64,000 nt of DNA from Symbiodinium sp. CCMP2592 (GCA_905221615.1 CAJNDT010001269.1:917565-981564), one strand, 5' to 3'; shown: positions 21,901 to 32,900, counted from the stretch's first letter. Translations and numbers: made by a program. The notes: generated from the sequence alone by a model not told the origin.

Positions 21901-23371
21901 TCCATCTGACATAGAGACGGAGCCGTCTGGCGAAGTCTTCAAGTCAGCAGAACATGAAGCTATTGATGCCATAGGAGACAAAAGACTCGAAGAAATAGAC
22001 GAAGAGCTGGGTCTACGTGCAGCACCGCCTCCTTCTGAACCAAAGGTCACTGGGAAAGATCGACGATCGCCCCGCGAAGTCGGTCCAACCGGTAGACTCA
22101 TCCCCGAAGGAGACATCGAAGAACCTGGAGAGATTATCAAGATCTTGAAAGAAAAGAAGTTGGCTCCTGAGGAGATTGAACATTGGAGTACGGGGAAGAA
22201 AGGGGACGGCATTGTATATCTTACTGATGATGGTGAAGCCTGCAAGATCGATAAAAGGGGGGTCCCATACAAGATCCGAAGCGACGGTCGACGAACTCTC
22301 CCTACACGGCGACCTATCCATTCCTATTCTCCGGAAGCATGGAAGAAAATGAGTGAAGCGGAGAAGAAGGCAGCGTACAAGAAAGAAAAGCGAGACAAAG
22401 CTCGAGTTGCAAAGAAGGACCGGAAGAAGGCTGTGATAGGAAAGAAGATAGTCACCAAGATTTTGGACAACATGATCTTTCCCAAGATTGTTCCATGTGA
22501 AGAAATTGATCTGCAACTCAACGTGTCCATTGACGACGACGATGGATGGTCCTGGGCACAGTCCTATGTGGATCAATACACACAAGAGCAATTCTTGTCA
22601 GACGTCGTGCCGGCTGTTCCGGCGCATATGGTCATGGATGATAACTGGATTCCGTCTATGCCGTGTACGACTTCTCACAGAAACGTACATCGGGAAAAGA
22701 AACATGCAGGAGGATCATGCTTCAATGCCATGGTCACTCGACCCGTCACACGCAAGGAGATGGTCAACAACCCCAAGGCCATGGAAGCTTTCATGAAAGA
22801 ATGGAAGGGATTGTGGGACCAAGATGTGTTTGATTTCTCAACTACGCGTGAATATGACGACGTCGTCGCTGAGGCAAAGAAGAAAGGTGAGAAAGTACAT
22901 ATGGCGCGAGTACATGGACTGATATACGAGAAGAACTATCAGCTCAAAGAGGACGATCCTGCCAGGAAGTTCAAAGGGCGAGGTGTACTACTCGGTGACC
23001 AGGTCAAAGACCAGAATATGGAAGCCGCATTGTTTCAGGATTTGGGGAATTCCCCGGCTACGTTTGACGCCTCACGGTGGGCAGATTATTACGGATGCCT
23101 TCCTGGCAACGATGTCCAGATGGCGGATGCTATCCAAGCATACATTCAGGCGAGACTATCGGGCACTCCATGTTGGGTTGAACTGCCTGATGAAGCCTGG
23201 CATCCATCTGCGAAAAGGCATAAATTCCGTAGACCTGTGTGTCGCCTGATCAAAGCTCTATATGGACATCCTGACGCAGGAACCATGTGGGAACAACATT
23301 GCCATACCGCGGTACAGAAAGTAGGATTCAAGCCGATTGGCGACGATCATTGTATTTCCACCCGCAGATGA
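18935..23371 (+). CDS. Gag C-terminal part-truncated protease-integrase-RT fusion of unit 2
   Basis: Continues the Gag frame after the four-base insertion; the ATG at 18935 is created by the inserted bases and is probably not a native start. Order: capsid-like region, two CCCH fingers, protease DTG, then a direct join to the integrase, because 413 bases corresponding to 10150-10562 are missing. The deletion removes the second half of the protease and the -1 frame change, so integrase follows Gag in one frame. The first CCCH finger has lost its histidine (CPFSP instead of CPFSH). Integrase residues D, D and E are kept. RT runs until a seven-base deletion near 23346, just upstream of YVDD. Confidence 0.85.
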   Translation: MGIAMVAMLRAGGDKSADLYLEVNRKANDYISRPEGKIIKGRQIIAMMYESFRTHDRLDMIITLEYLVKPQYQGDNKLHTFKQTWLEVLGRMRPEDIPSKTALRDCLYSKIKDSPAMKMELGMHYEHLPYNHEDRSYDNLMKIIDRTIMRRREQSNLTQTQIGLRQMLEGKDLLAAPAKVPEQPTPNAAPSAKVKASPTKPDKATPVLPQSKAKSHAKTKPKPKKKTRRESADNRGDKSKKQIRCKFHFTDAGCRNGDKCPFSPSKKTPERPFTPRTRTPSPSGGGGNRICYSFKNTGSCSRENCPFKHEAAATPAPEPKAKAKAKSEAKAAPAKPNAKAKALPAAPAIRLCRRWNPSAPAIWKRSSRQDEEESDCPSVDSDADSDCSTDDESSGPTTSTRKEIKRNVTFTDDVKFISSCPRRSKKDKDRKVKYVDMEALVNNEDRAVNLEFAKHKARLRAQIMRDMVDDDYDQCGDRVSFVRIPGTSRVEEVSFYDGEDSIVERELDAAHSKRIINQGVFKCMVQPVILKKKIKFLMDTGCGHDLISQKKIEKHSLETLVTPEPISFQTANGITDTDLVSNFHGRPPDDDEGKGVGEIPLDGDDEVIIDVEGDGAPSRKARVGTLKAEAKTLAHLCTHRYRNPYCESCIRAKMKHLRTQRGAFQRVIKHWGDLVTFDFLDMRKAAEAGIGLDDGTREVLVIRDIATKMIAAIPTASRNTDEVVMAIRRLMGRRKIHMAYSDEAPEFDSAMAQLKIVIDHSLPGKPSNNSLAERSTQEVINAVAASMLHAGLPAQYWSFALNCVMQNLNIEDVEGDGDSAWKRMTGKDFEGKAIPFGAKVFFKPTDTRPKTYGNKFDPKGIPGIFAGYIITAGQGWSKKYRVWDMKEFANANLSMDASVPRKLMRPYETEVIYFPEEITFPLKAEYERMNSTIEGLRDNVDLAGKEIKDVDDGDDGPPGGNGGNGDDDDQDGLLPPPDPGEDPDLQDIDPSDIETEPSGEVFKSAEHEAIDAIGDKRLEEIDEELGLRAAPPPSEPKVTGKDRRSPREVGPTGRLIPEGDIEEPGEIIKILKEKKLAPEEIEHWSTGKKGDGIVYLTDDGEACKIDKRGVPYKIRSDGRRTLPTRRPIHSYSPEAWKKMSEAEKKAAYKKEKRDKARVAKKDRKKAVIGKKIVTKILDNMIFPKIVPCEEIDLQLNVSIDDDDGWSWAQSYVDQYTQEQFLSDVVPAVPAHMVMDDNWIPSMPCTTSHRNVHREKKHAGGSCFNAMVTRPVTRKEMVNNPKAMEAFMKEWKGLWDQDVFDFSTTREYDDVVAEAKKKGEKVHMARVHGLIYEKNYQLKEDDPARKFKGRGVLLGDQVKDQNMEAALFQDLGNSPATFDASRWADYYGCLPGNDVQMADAIQAYIQARLSGTPCWVELPDEAWHPSAKRHKFRRPVCRLIKALYGHPDAGTMWEQHCHTAVQKVGFKPIGDDHCISTRR

Positions 23372-23754
23372 AGCTCTTACTTGTCATCTACGTGGATGAT
23401 CTCAAGATGGCAGGGCCCAAAGAGAACCTGCCCAAGGGTTGGGACATGCTGCGCCAAGAACTTCGATTGGAAGAGGAAACGCCACTAGGTTTGTATCTGG
23501 GTTGTCGCATCTCCAAGGGCGAGGCAACGTTGCATGACAAAACGAAGGTGCAGACCGTTACCTACGACATGGAGACGTACCTGGACATGACAGTCAAGAA
23601 GTACTGCGACGTGACTGGGTTCGATCCGACAAAATTCAAGACGGTACCATCGCCGAGTCCGGCTGAGGAGACTAAGAATCACCCAGCTCGCGCTCCGGCA
23701 CAGTCAGGTAAAAGCCATCGATGCACGTGGTGTGGCACACACCATGCCTGTTGA
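23346..23754 (+). pseudogene. RT catalytic segment of unit 2, out of frame
   Basis: After the seven-base deletion the RT homology continues in another frame, including YVDD at 23389-23400 and the following RT connection region. It then hits a one-base insertion near 23737 (tgtggcacacacc against tgtggacacacc in unit 1) and stops at 23754. A second one-base deletion near 23811 restores the RNase H frame. RT in this copy cannot be made as one protein from the sequence as assembled. Confidence 0.8.
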
Positions 23755-23862
23755 TAAGGATGGTCGGCTCGTTCCGCCTCCACCTATTCCCAAGGCGCCA
23801 GAGGAAGAGGAATCAACGAGGCTAATCGCGGTGCACTTGCTCCGCAGGCAGCAAGCATTCTC

Positions 23863-25521
23863 ATGAAATTGCTTTATGCCGCGCGCATTTGCCGCTTTGA
23901 TCTTCTGCGCAGTATCAACAATCTCGCGCGCAAGATCACGAAATGGACCAAGAAGGAGGATGCTCTTCTTCATCATCTCATGGCCTATGTGCACCAGTCC
24001 AAACATCACATGATGATTGGATGGGTCGGGAACTCCTTGGAGGACTCGTCCATCGGGCTGTTTGCAGATGCGGACTATGCAGGTTGTGGAGAAAGTTTGA
24101 AATCTACCTCCGGTGCTCATTTGCACATTCAAGGTTCTCACACAAGATTTCCCTTGGCGGGACTTAGCAAAAGGCAGGGGTGCTTGAGTCATTCCACACC
24201 TGAGGCCGAGATTGTCGCGGCCGACTTTGCCATGTCACGTCTTGGATTGCCTGCTATCACGTTGTGGCAGCAGCTTGGGGGGCAAGACCCCAACTTCGTC
24301 TTCTACGACGACAACCAGACCATGATCGGGGTGATTCGCACGGGCAAGAATCCGACGATGCGTCATTTGGAACGTACCCACGGCATCTGCATTGGCTGGA
24401 TGCATTCTATCTTTCAGGAAGGCTACGTTTCTCTTGCCTATGAGGTCACTGCCAAGATGTCAGCGGACATACACACCAAGTCGTTCAAGGATTCTGTGTC
24501 CTGGACACACGCGTGTCAGCTCATCAACATTTTTCCGCCGGCCCTCATTGGCTCCCAAGAGATTATGGATCTGATGCGCCCTACTCATACACAAAGCACG
24601 GATGAGAAGGGTCAACAGCATTTCTCGTTCAAGAGCGAGGTGCCTTGTTTTCCTTACACGCAGACGCCGATCCTCCCTCAGGTGTTGTATCGCGCTGGAT
24701 TGTCGAGTAAGGAAGGCTTGCAAGAACATGACAGTGTGGACCCCATCCTGGTTGTCAAGTTCCCGCGCATGTTGCGGGGGCCGCCTTCCGCGTTGCCGCC
24801 TGGTCGTTACCTTCGGTCGACTTGGATTCTTCGTGAAGGGCAGTGGCACCAGATGGAGGACCGTGCTGCTATCCTTGATCAACCGGGCAAGTTCGACCGC
24901 TATGTGGAGCGTGCTGTGTTTCAATACCATCCGGTCCGGGGGCATTTGCGCCCAGCCGCTATTGCGGACGTACTTGCGCCGCCGTTTTTGCCTCCTCCTG
25001 AACCGCCTTTGGGCCAGTCTTATGTGCGCGCCCTGCCCGCCAAATGGCGAGCGGTGGTTGTCACACTGGCGCGTGCCATCCATGGGGGGTACCAGGGCTT
25101 TACATTACCTCTTTGTTTCAACGGCCAGTCCAAAAGTCAAGCCTCCCAATTCGGCTATGACCAATGGTCGTCAGTGTACGAGGATGTATGGCATGATGCG
25201 GCTGAACAGAAAAGGGAATATCAAGGATATGATGGAGCAATTGTGCCTCACGTGGTCAATTTCGCCGAAAACAAACCCAAGGAGGGCCTGGTGATCCAAT
25301 TCCTCGACCACGATGGAGGGTTGGTCCATACTTACAAGAATCCTTACAGCCGGTGGAAATACCGTATCACTATCAAAGATGCTCCAAAAGCAGTGACGGT
25401 GTGGACATTGGTAGGAGTCGATGAGGAGAACTGGTGGAATGAGTATGCTCCTGGCAAGGACTGCATTGCGCAGCATGCTCCCGATTCTCACTACGACCCT
25501 GGGTTGCAAGAAATGTTCTGA
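23863..25521 (+). CDS. RNase H and first part of extension, unit 2
   Basis: Same copia RNase H motifs as unit 1 (ADADYAGC, STPEAE, YDDNQ, HTKSF), then the Trp/Tyr-rich extension. The frame is open upstream from about 23812, across the site where unit 1 has lost a base, showing that RT and RNase H belong to one polyprotein. It stops at 25521 because one base present in unit 1 (gcaagtaaatg) is absent here (gcaagaaatg). Confidence 0.85.
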   Translation: MKLLYAARICRFDLLRSINNLARKITKWTKKEDALLHHLMAYVHQSKHHMMIGWVGNSLEDSSIGLFADADYAGCGESLKSTSGAHLHIQGSHTRFPLAGLSKRQGCLSHSTPEAEIVAADFAMSRLGLPAITLWQQLGGQDPNFVFYDDNQTMIGVIRTGKNPTMRHLERTHGICIGWMHSIFQEGYVSLAYEVTAKMSADIHTKSFKDSVSWTHACQLINIFPPALIGSQEIMDLMRPTHTQSTDEKGQQHFSFKSEVPCFPYTQTPILPQVLYRAGLSSKEGLQEHDSVDPILVVKFPRMLRGPPSALPPGRYLRSTWILREGQWHQMEDRAAILDQPGKFDRYVERAVFQYHPVRGHLRPAAIADVLAPPFLPPPEPPLGQSYVRALPAKWRAVVVTLARAIHGGYQGFTLPLCFNGQSKSQASQFGYDQWSSVYEDVWHDAAEQKREYQGYDGAIVPHVVNFAENKPKEGLVIQFLDHDGGLVHTYKNPYSRWKYRITIKDAPKAVTVWTLVGVDEENWWNEYAPGKDCIAQHAPDSHYDPGLQEMF

Positions 25522-25523
25522 GT

Positions 25524-26885
25524 ATGGGGCGAGAAGTTGACGACGCCATGTGTGCCTACCTCTTCGATGTGGTGGAAGCGAGGAAAAACAACCCTAACTC
25601 CGTGATCTTCATTGGCGCAGGGGTGTTGGGCAAGAATTCGTGGCTGAGTCGGAAAATCGCTGACAACCCTGAAAGGGCCAAATTGCGGACAGACTACCCA
25701 TGGGGGGAGGTCGTCCAAAGAATTGCGCGCAGAGCGGCATCATGGGGGTTCCAAATCATCATCGAAGTACCTCCTCGAGTACCAGTCCAGGAAACCAAGC
25801 AGTACAAGGGACTTCAGGAAGATGCCATGTGGAAGAGCGTCAAGATCCAAGGATGCACTCACGGGCAACGTTATACCTTTCGGGATCCTGTATCTCCCGG
25901 AACCGCCGTTGAGCTCGGCTACTGCAAGGATGAATGGGAGTACATTGCCGCAAACGTCGCGTTGCATCCTAAGTCGTCTGACGTGTGCTCGTCCAAACAT
26001 TTGCACATGACCGATTCGGACGCTAAGGATCGATCTGATAAATGCGAGTTGACTAGCCAAATCTCCAGGAGATTGCTTAAAGCCTTGAAATTTCAGGCAA
26101 CGGGCGATGGGAGATTGGTAGCCATGCCGTCGAAGGCTGGTGGACGAAAGCCTGACCGCATGATCGTTGACCTATGTGGCTTGGGCAATGGCTACGCCGT
26201 GCCTAAGTCCACTAAGGGATGCGCTCGCATAACTTGCAAGGAGCTGATTGGCTCTAAGGCCGATGAGGACAGCCTTATCGGTGCGATGAAGGATGCGTGC
26301 CGGAATGACCTGCGCACACCTGTGCTATTCGTGGCATCGCTTTTGCGATCAGGTGCTGGTCCTGGAAGTAGTGAAGGGGCTTGCGTGGGGGGTGAGAAAC
26401 GTTCCGGTGGGAAGTACAAGGTTTTCAGAAGTGTCTTGAAATCTCTCAAACGCCTGCTGAAGAAGTGTGCGGAATTTTCCGACGTCTATTTTTCGCTTGA
26501 CATGCCTTCTTCATGTTCATGTTGGTCTTGGCCAGAGTTGCATGCTCTTGTTTCAAGTGGCAAGGTGACGAAGGTTAAGATTGATGACCATGTTGGTGCT
26601 GGTGGCGATGGTGGTGGACGCAGGATCATGTTCTCTAACATGCCTGAAGCGGATCGTTTGATGGTGAGACTGGATGATTGCTTGGACCATGAATCGAAGA
26701 GCAGTTTGTCGCAGCGCATTGATGTTTCATGGCGGTCGATTGCGAGGAATGTTCGCAGCCTTGTTCGAGCTCATGTCAGTGTCAGTCATGATGCACATGA
26801 ATCTGAGGACATTGCATGGCAGCAACGTCAGTGTGTAGACGCTGATGAAGGGGCTATAAGACAGCCCCAACTAAGGAACAACTAA
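25524..26885 (+). CDS. C-terminal part of the Pol extension, unit 2
   Basis: 453 residues continuing the extension after the one-base deletion; only the first ~155 residues are also visible in unit 1. From about residue 200 it shows D-x-C-G-L-G, a V-L-F-V-A-S-x-L-x-x-GAGPGS segment, then F-S-x-D-M-P-S-S-C-S-C-W-S-W-P-E-L (about 26490-26540) and V-K-I-D-D-H. This layout recalls, from memory, an uncharacterised domain often found at the C-terminus of dinoflagellate retroelement polyproteins (a Pro-Cys step, then a W-P-x-x-C-x-x-W step). No function is assigned. The native product is probably the C-terminal end of the gag-pol polyprotein, ending at TAA 26883-26885. Confidence 0.7.
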   Translation: MGREVDDAMCAYLFDVVEARKNNPNSVIFIGAGVLGKNSWLSRKIADNPERAKLRTDYPWGEVVQRIARRAASWGFQIIIEVPPRVPVQETKQYKGLQEDAMWKSVKIQGCTHGQRYTFRDPVSPGTAVELGYCKDEWEYIAANVALHPKSSDVCSSKHLHMTDSDAKDRSDKCELTSQISRRLLKALKFQATGDGRLVAMPSKAGGRKPDRMIVDLCGLGNGYAVPKSTKGCARITCKELIGSKADEDSLIGAMKDACRNDLRTPVLFVASLLRSGAGPGSSEGACVGGEKRSGGKYKVFRSVLKSLKRLLKKCAEFSDVYFSLDMPSSCSCWSWPELHALVSSGKVTKVKIDDHVGAGGDGGGRRIMFSNMPEADRLMVRLDDCLDHESKSSLSQRIDVSWRSIARNVRSLVRAHVSVSHDAHESEDIAWQQRQCVDADEGAIRQPQLRNN

Positions 26886-26996
26886 GGTCTGACCGACGGA
26901 TCGGGGAAGGGTGCCTCTTACGGAGAACCCGGAACCGTGAAGTCGAGTAGGGTGTAGGGACTTCTCTCCTACGGAGGAAGGACCGAACCCCGAGCC
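26886..26996 (+). promoter_or_regulatory. Pol-ORF3 spacer with candidate trans-splice acceptor
   Basis: 111 bases separate the Pol stop from the ORF3 start. They contain a pyrimidine tract cttctctcct at 26961-26970 followed by acggag|g (AG at 26975-26976), 20 bases before the ORF3 ATG. This would suit spliced-leader addition and a monocistronic ORF3 mRNA. That use is inferred. Confidence 0.4.
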
Positions 26997-29900
26997 ATGG
27001 CTGAAAGCTACAATGCCTACGAGCTGGCCTTCGAAGGAGTGGACCACGAAGAAGTTTTCCCATCTGGTGGGATGATGCGGACGTTTCTGAAGTTCCACAA
27101 GTTCCTGCAGATGTATTCTGAGGACTCGTCGCAGAGCGTTTCGCTCCCGCCAAAGATTACGAAAGACAAAGTGGTCGACAATGATCTCATTCGCACATGG
27201 GCAGCTTTCAAAGCACCTCCGTTGGTCTTGCTGTTCACGTGTGCAAATCTGTCGCCAGGAGGGGATCTTTCCATTCGAGTCCGAGAAATCCTCAAGGCTT
27301 GCTTATTTGCTGCCCCGGAGGAGTACATGGACAAACCCTATGGGGAGATACTCGCCATGGTCATCAAGTTTGGTGGAGGTCTCAAACACATTGTTGCTGA
27401 CTACGGAGGGAAGTTTCATGCCATCACAAGATTTATGGTGGATGAGGAAGTGATCCGCGATGATGCAAAGTTGGCTGTGGTTGAACTGGAACAAGAAAGA
27501 AAACAAGTTCGGTTCGACTTGAACACTGCAACCAGGAACATTGTCAGTGCGGACGTGTACTACAATCTCGCCGTTCTCATCAATTCCGTGGAGACGCCCT
27601 ATCAGGCCGTGACAGACACGAGAATTCAACAATGGTATACGGTGAATCAGGACTACTACCACAAGTTGCCTATGTCAGGCAGAGCACCTGACCAATCCGA
27701 CCTGTTGGGAGAGCCTACGTTATGTAGGGTGTGCAAGCTGATGTACATGTTCGCAAAGCACACTGGGTATGGGCTTCGGACCTACAACCAGGAATGTGCA
27801 GCGGGCAACGATGGCGCTACGCCAATCAACGTTCACCAGCTGGCTTTGATGATGCGCACATTGCCTCAAGGCATGGGACATCCGCTCGCCTTTGCGATGA
27901 ACTCACTCCAGGCGTTCAGTGTTTGTCTCCACGTGCTTCATTCCTATGTATCATGGATTGATCCACAAACTGGACTCCCGCATTACAGATGGTCTAATGA
28001 CGTGCTCCCCGATTCCGACTACACCACGTATGCTTTCCTCAAGTACCATGTGGATGCAGTATGTGCAGCTCAGGACAAGAACGGTTTCCAATTGCCGGAT
28101 GCGTTCCGTGGCTACACCTGGAATCAATGCGGAGTTGAATCTGGGTACGTGGTCGACTGCTCTACCAAACGCGCCACATTGGGCATATGGGAAGCGGAAT
28201 TCCAACAGATGAGGGCACCAAATCCGCTTATGCAAGATGATGGCCTATTTCCGCCCAACCTTCAACGGCATCCTAGCTGGGTATACTCAACGGGGAGAGT
28301 TGCGATGCCTACGGCAAGCAACCTCGAACCGGAAGGAATCGTGCACCCTGAGCATGGAAGAACGCCGGAACAATCGCAAGGATCCGCTGCCGGACCTCGA
28401 GCCACCCCTAGCCACGGACCAAAGAGGGCAAGGACGGACGAGGCAACGGCATCGGCGTCGTCATCTTCTGCGGCACCTCCTCCACAACAACCGCCTTCGC
28501 AACCGGAAGAGGAACCATCGCAACCGACATGGGAGGAAGCTCCAATCCCCGCTGGCGCTCAGGAAAGTTGGTACCATTATGTCAACATCGATGAGAAGGG
28601 CTGTCGTTCGATCTTGCTGACGACGACCCGTGATCACGACGAGTACCCACCTGCCATTGATGAGACGCCAAAGTTTGTGGCCAACCACGACGTGGGGACC
28701 ACACCGATTCAGCATTACGTCAGAAGACTGGTGACCTATTTGGCAAGGATCCGTTCCGTCTCTCAAAATGATGACAAGGGTCTCAACCTGAAGGTCTACG
28801 TGAAGCTGAGTACAAAGGTGTGGTTACGGATGTATTCACGGCTGTACCATGCATTGGCATTGGTATCATGCGTGCATCTTCCTTCTCCTCCAATGCTTAC
28901 CTCGGCAGTGATGATCGAGGCAGATAGCGATCTTGTCGACAACGATGACATTCCGGAAGAAGCAAGGATCAACACCATGAACACGCTGAACGGATTTCGC
29001 AATAGTTTGGGTATGGGTGGCAAACCTGATGCCGCGACTATGCGCTCTCAGTGCACAATCCTCGTCCAGGACTTTGACATGGTTGCAAGGACCAGGGGAT
29101 CAACGCACACGGTGAGAGAGAACCTCGGCATGCATGGATGGAGCGAGATCTACATTGTGAGCCCGTCGATCACCACAGGTGCCAACTACAACTTCCAAGT
29201 CACAAAAGGATCGTTGGAATCTGTGAATGCGACATTGGATGGCTTGACCGAAGAGCAGCTTGCAACCGTCACACTGCATTACCATCTGTCTCTCCAGGCA
29301 ATCCTCATCGAGAACATGTCTTTTCCGATGAGTGAGGTCGGAGACGGAGCAGCGATTCGCACTGACTTGCAGCGACAGCTCAAGGTGACGTACGTTGACC
29401 CCATCATTGCAGCAGGGAAGCGTACCACGCGCCCTCCAATTGTCAACATCAACCACGACTTACGGTTCGTTGGAGCAGCTAGCAATTACCTTCAGCACAA
29501 AGCTTCTCTGTTCAACGGTTTCCACGCGCTGGGAATGTATATTGAACTGGAGTTGCGAGCCCGAGCATGCGTGGTGATTCATGGATCTTCGTTTTGGTCA
29601 AGAATGTACAGCCAGATGAAACATGCGTCATCAGGCGTGCATACACTGTCAGCCGAAAAGGTGCCAGCACCGGACAATCGGGTCAGGTTCAAATTGGGCT
29701 ACGCTATCTACGAGAAGCAGCTGTTCTGCGAGAAGATGGTATCCACGTGCTTTGTTGAGGCATCGAAAGTTCGCTCATGGGACGAAACTGTCCGCGCCGA
29801 CTCAGTCGCTCACCCGTCGCTTGTCGAGATTTGGGAGGACAAGAGTGAAGTCAAGACGTCCACCAGGATTTCGCAGACATGGTTCACGGGAGAACAGCAG

Positions 29901-32900
29901 CAACAGATCAGGTCGGGTGCCCAGGGTGACACGGTCGCTGAATCGTCCACAGTCACCTGGCAGGACTTTGACATCGCCATGACCGTCCCCGAAGCCTACT
30001 ACGACAACAGGCACTACTGGTTCCGGATCGACACCTACGCGACCCCGAACACCGGCTATGTCAAAGGGAGAACGTTCTATTGCCCTGGATGTGACGCAAT
30101 GAAGTTGGCTGAGTGCTACGCACAGGCCTTCTTCAAGCCGACTGGAAACGGGTATCCTGGACACTGCATTGGGTGCGCGCATACTTCAGCCTTGAAGATG
30201 CAGCATCAAATCGGCTCCTTCAATGACTTAGTCGCGTCCCAGAAGTACACCTTGGCTTGCGCAAAGCACCTTTATGACCTGAGGCTTCAATTTGTGGACC
30301 CTCGCATGGACATCAAGGAGTTCCTCAAAGCTTGTGCGGAAGTGGTCTACGAAGACATTGGCAAGACGGTTTCTCACTACGGTGGTCTCCGAATCACAGC
30401 CAGTCAGGCCATCGAGTACGCGGCATGGGGAAAGGCCAAACAGTTGGCATGGGACAGAGGATACGACTCCGAAGGCAAGACATGCTACATCTGCTACTAC
30501 GATGCCGGGAACTGCGCTTATGCTGGTTTCATGAGAATGCTTTTGACTCCGGAGGAGCGCCAAGAATGCTACAGAGGGTCAGCCTTGCCCAAGGAGGAAC
30601 TCCTGGGTGACACGGTGGAGCTGGCGCTCGGGCTTCTTACAATTGCAATGAGACACCCAAGTCATTTTCCGAATTGGGGTGGCCTTGAGGGAGCAAATGC
30701 GTGCGTGAGGGGAATCGAAAGATCATTCTTCCGCTACGCGTCGGCCGAAGCTATCGAGCTGATCACGGTTGACTCCCCGCGCAAAAGGACACCGCCCAAG
30801 AAGAATGAAGCAGTCGCTGAGATCGTCAACAACATGTCCGCTGACCTCGTGATTGATTTCACAGTGATCGTCGATGGTGATATCTACCCCGTAGAGATTG
30901 CGAGAACCGACGAGACACAGGCCGCTGACAACGTCACGGACGATCCAGGGTTCTCCGTTGCTCCACCAATACCTGCACAGGATGTAGATGTGGATGCGCA
31001 ACCCGAAGAAGAACAAGGTGCAGAAGACCCTGATCCCAGGCAGATGATTCGTGAAGGATTTGTCGCGCAGCTTCAGGACTATGTGGGAGTACTCGCTCAG
31101 GGCGAAATGTCGGTCGGAAGCGATCGCCTCACGTTCTGTATCGCTTGTGGCAGTGATCAACACCATCTGTCCAATTGCACGGAAAATGCTGCGACCCGGG
31201 ATCTGGTACTTCGAGGCATCCAGATCATCAAGGAAAGCCTTCTTCGATATCCACGTCGAGTACCTCCACAAGAGGCTGAGCCAATGGACGTTGACACCAC
31301 AGACCATGTGAGTGTTGCATCCTCGGACCGACGACCCAAGGCCAAAGCCCGACCGCGACGCGGAGGCGAAGCCGTACGGGGTGATGTGGTCTTGATCCGT
31401 TATGAGAACAAACACAATCTCTGCACGGATGTGGAGAACCGTCGGGGCCTACATGATGCTTGTGGCGTACCACTGCAGGACATGGGACCAGAGAATAGCC
31501 AGCGGGTGGTGGACCTCATTGAGCAGCTTTCGGACCATCGCGACCGACGCCTACCTCAACGAGGAGACCGTCCTAGCTTTGAATATGATGATACTATTCA
31601 GGGCTACACCAATGCAGGCTACGAATGCATCGGCGGCGGAAGGCCAATCCGATGCGGGATTCTCGACCTGATCCCAACCAAGGGTGCAAGCTTCATCCAC
31701 AATCGATGGGACATCGTGAACGAAGTTGTCCTTCGCAACATCACCCATCATCGCAGAAGGAACGCGGATTGGGCGCTATCATGCATCCAATCTGACCTGC
31801 GTCACAGAATTGCCAGGCGCCCAGGCTCGGAATGGCTTGACAACAGGTGCCAGGTGGCATTCAGCAGCGTCATTCGATGTGATGAAGGAGGGTGGGTGCT
31901 GATCGAGGATTTGGTGAGGCATGAGCAACTATGGACCCATGACAGCAGACGCATCACAGAAGCGGTCTCAAGGACCGATGAGCAACAGAGGAAGAGAGTG
32001 TACAATGAAAGACTTCAGCTATTGTTCCAAGGGAACATGCTCGCAGCCACGAGACGCCACAAGGCCAAGATTCGGCTGCAGTTCCTGGGAGTGAGAGTGA
32101 AGGACCCCGGCGTGGAAACTCTTGGATCCGCAGGTTCGAACATGTTGGTATCGATTCCTGACGAGATCACAGAGATCCAGAACAATGACCGTTGCCGGCA
32201 CAGCCAGAGGTACCTGAACGTTTGCAACGGCTGGGTGAAGCCATGGGCAGTTCGGGCTACGAGTGGTCACTCTGCGCACTCAGATCCCCAGAACAATTTG
32301 CTTCAGTTGGACAAGAACAGGTTCGCAATATCTCCATCTATGACCCTCTTGCAACGTCTTGGAGGCGCGTTCCACGCTACGGCATGCCGCAACCTGGATT
32401 CCATTGTCACGCAAGGCATCATGCCTGGTTCGGAGGACCCCGACGGGGACTTCGACCATAGGCGCCAATTTCGAGGCAACCAAGGCGGCAGACTCCACAG
32501 CTATTGGGGGGTATTTGCACCGTTCGATCACCGGAATGCGACGACCAAGATGCGGGTACATGGACGAGATGCCAAGCACATGCCGCTGGCGGTCCTCCAT
32601 GTCCCATCGCAGGACCTTGCACGAGAAGATGGACGTATCACAGACAGCGGCATCATGATCGTTGGCCGAACGATACCGTTCCAGTTCGTCAAGGAGGTAT
32701 GGTTTTGCGTCCCGAACCCTCAAGATACACACTCTTTCGCTCTGGTGGAAAAGATCTACGATGAACGGTTGGAGAAAGAGATGGTGTTGGACTACAATGC
32801 ATCACCTTTGCTCCCTGAGTTCGAGAGATACCGAACACCAAGCAAGATCATGGAATTGCTTTGCGAGATGCCTCCTGGACCCCACGACACCAGCAAGGAG

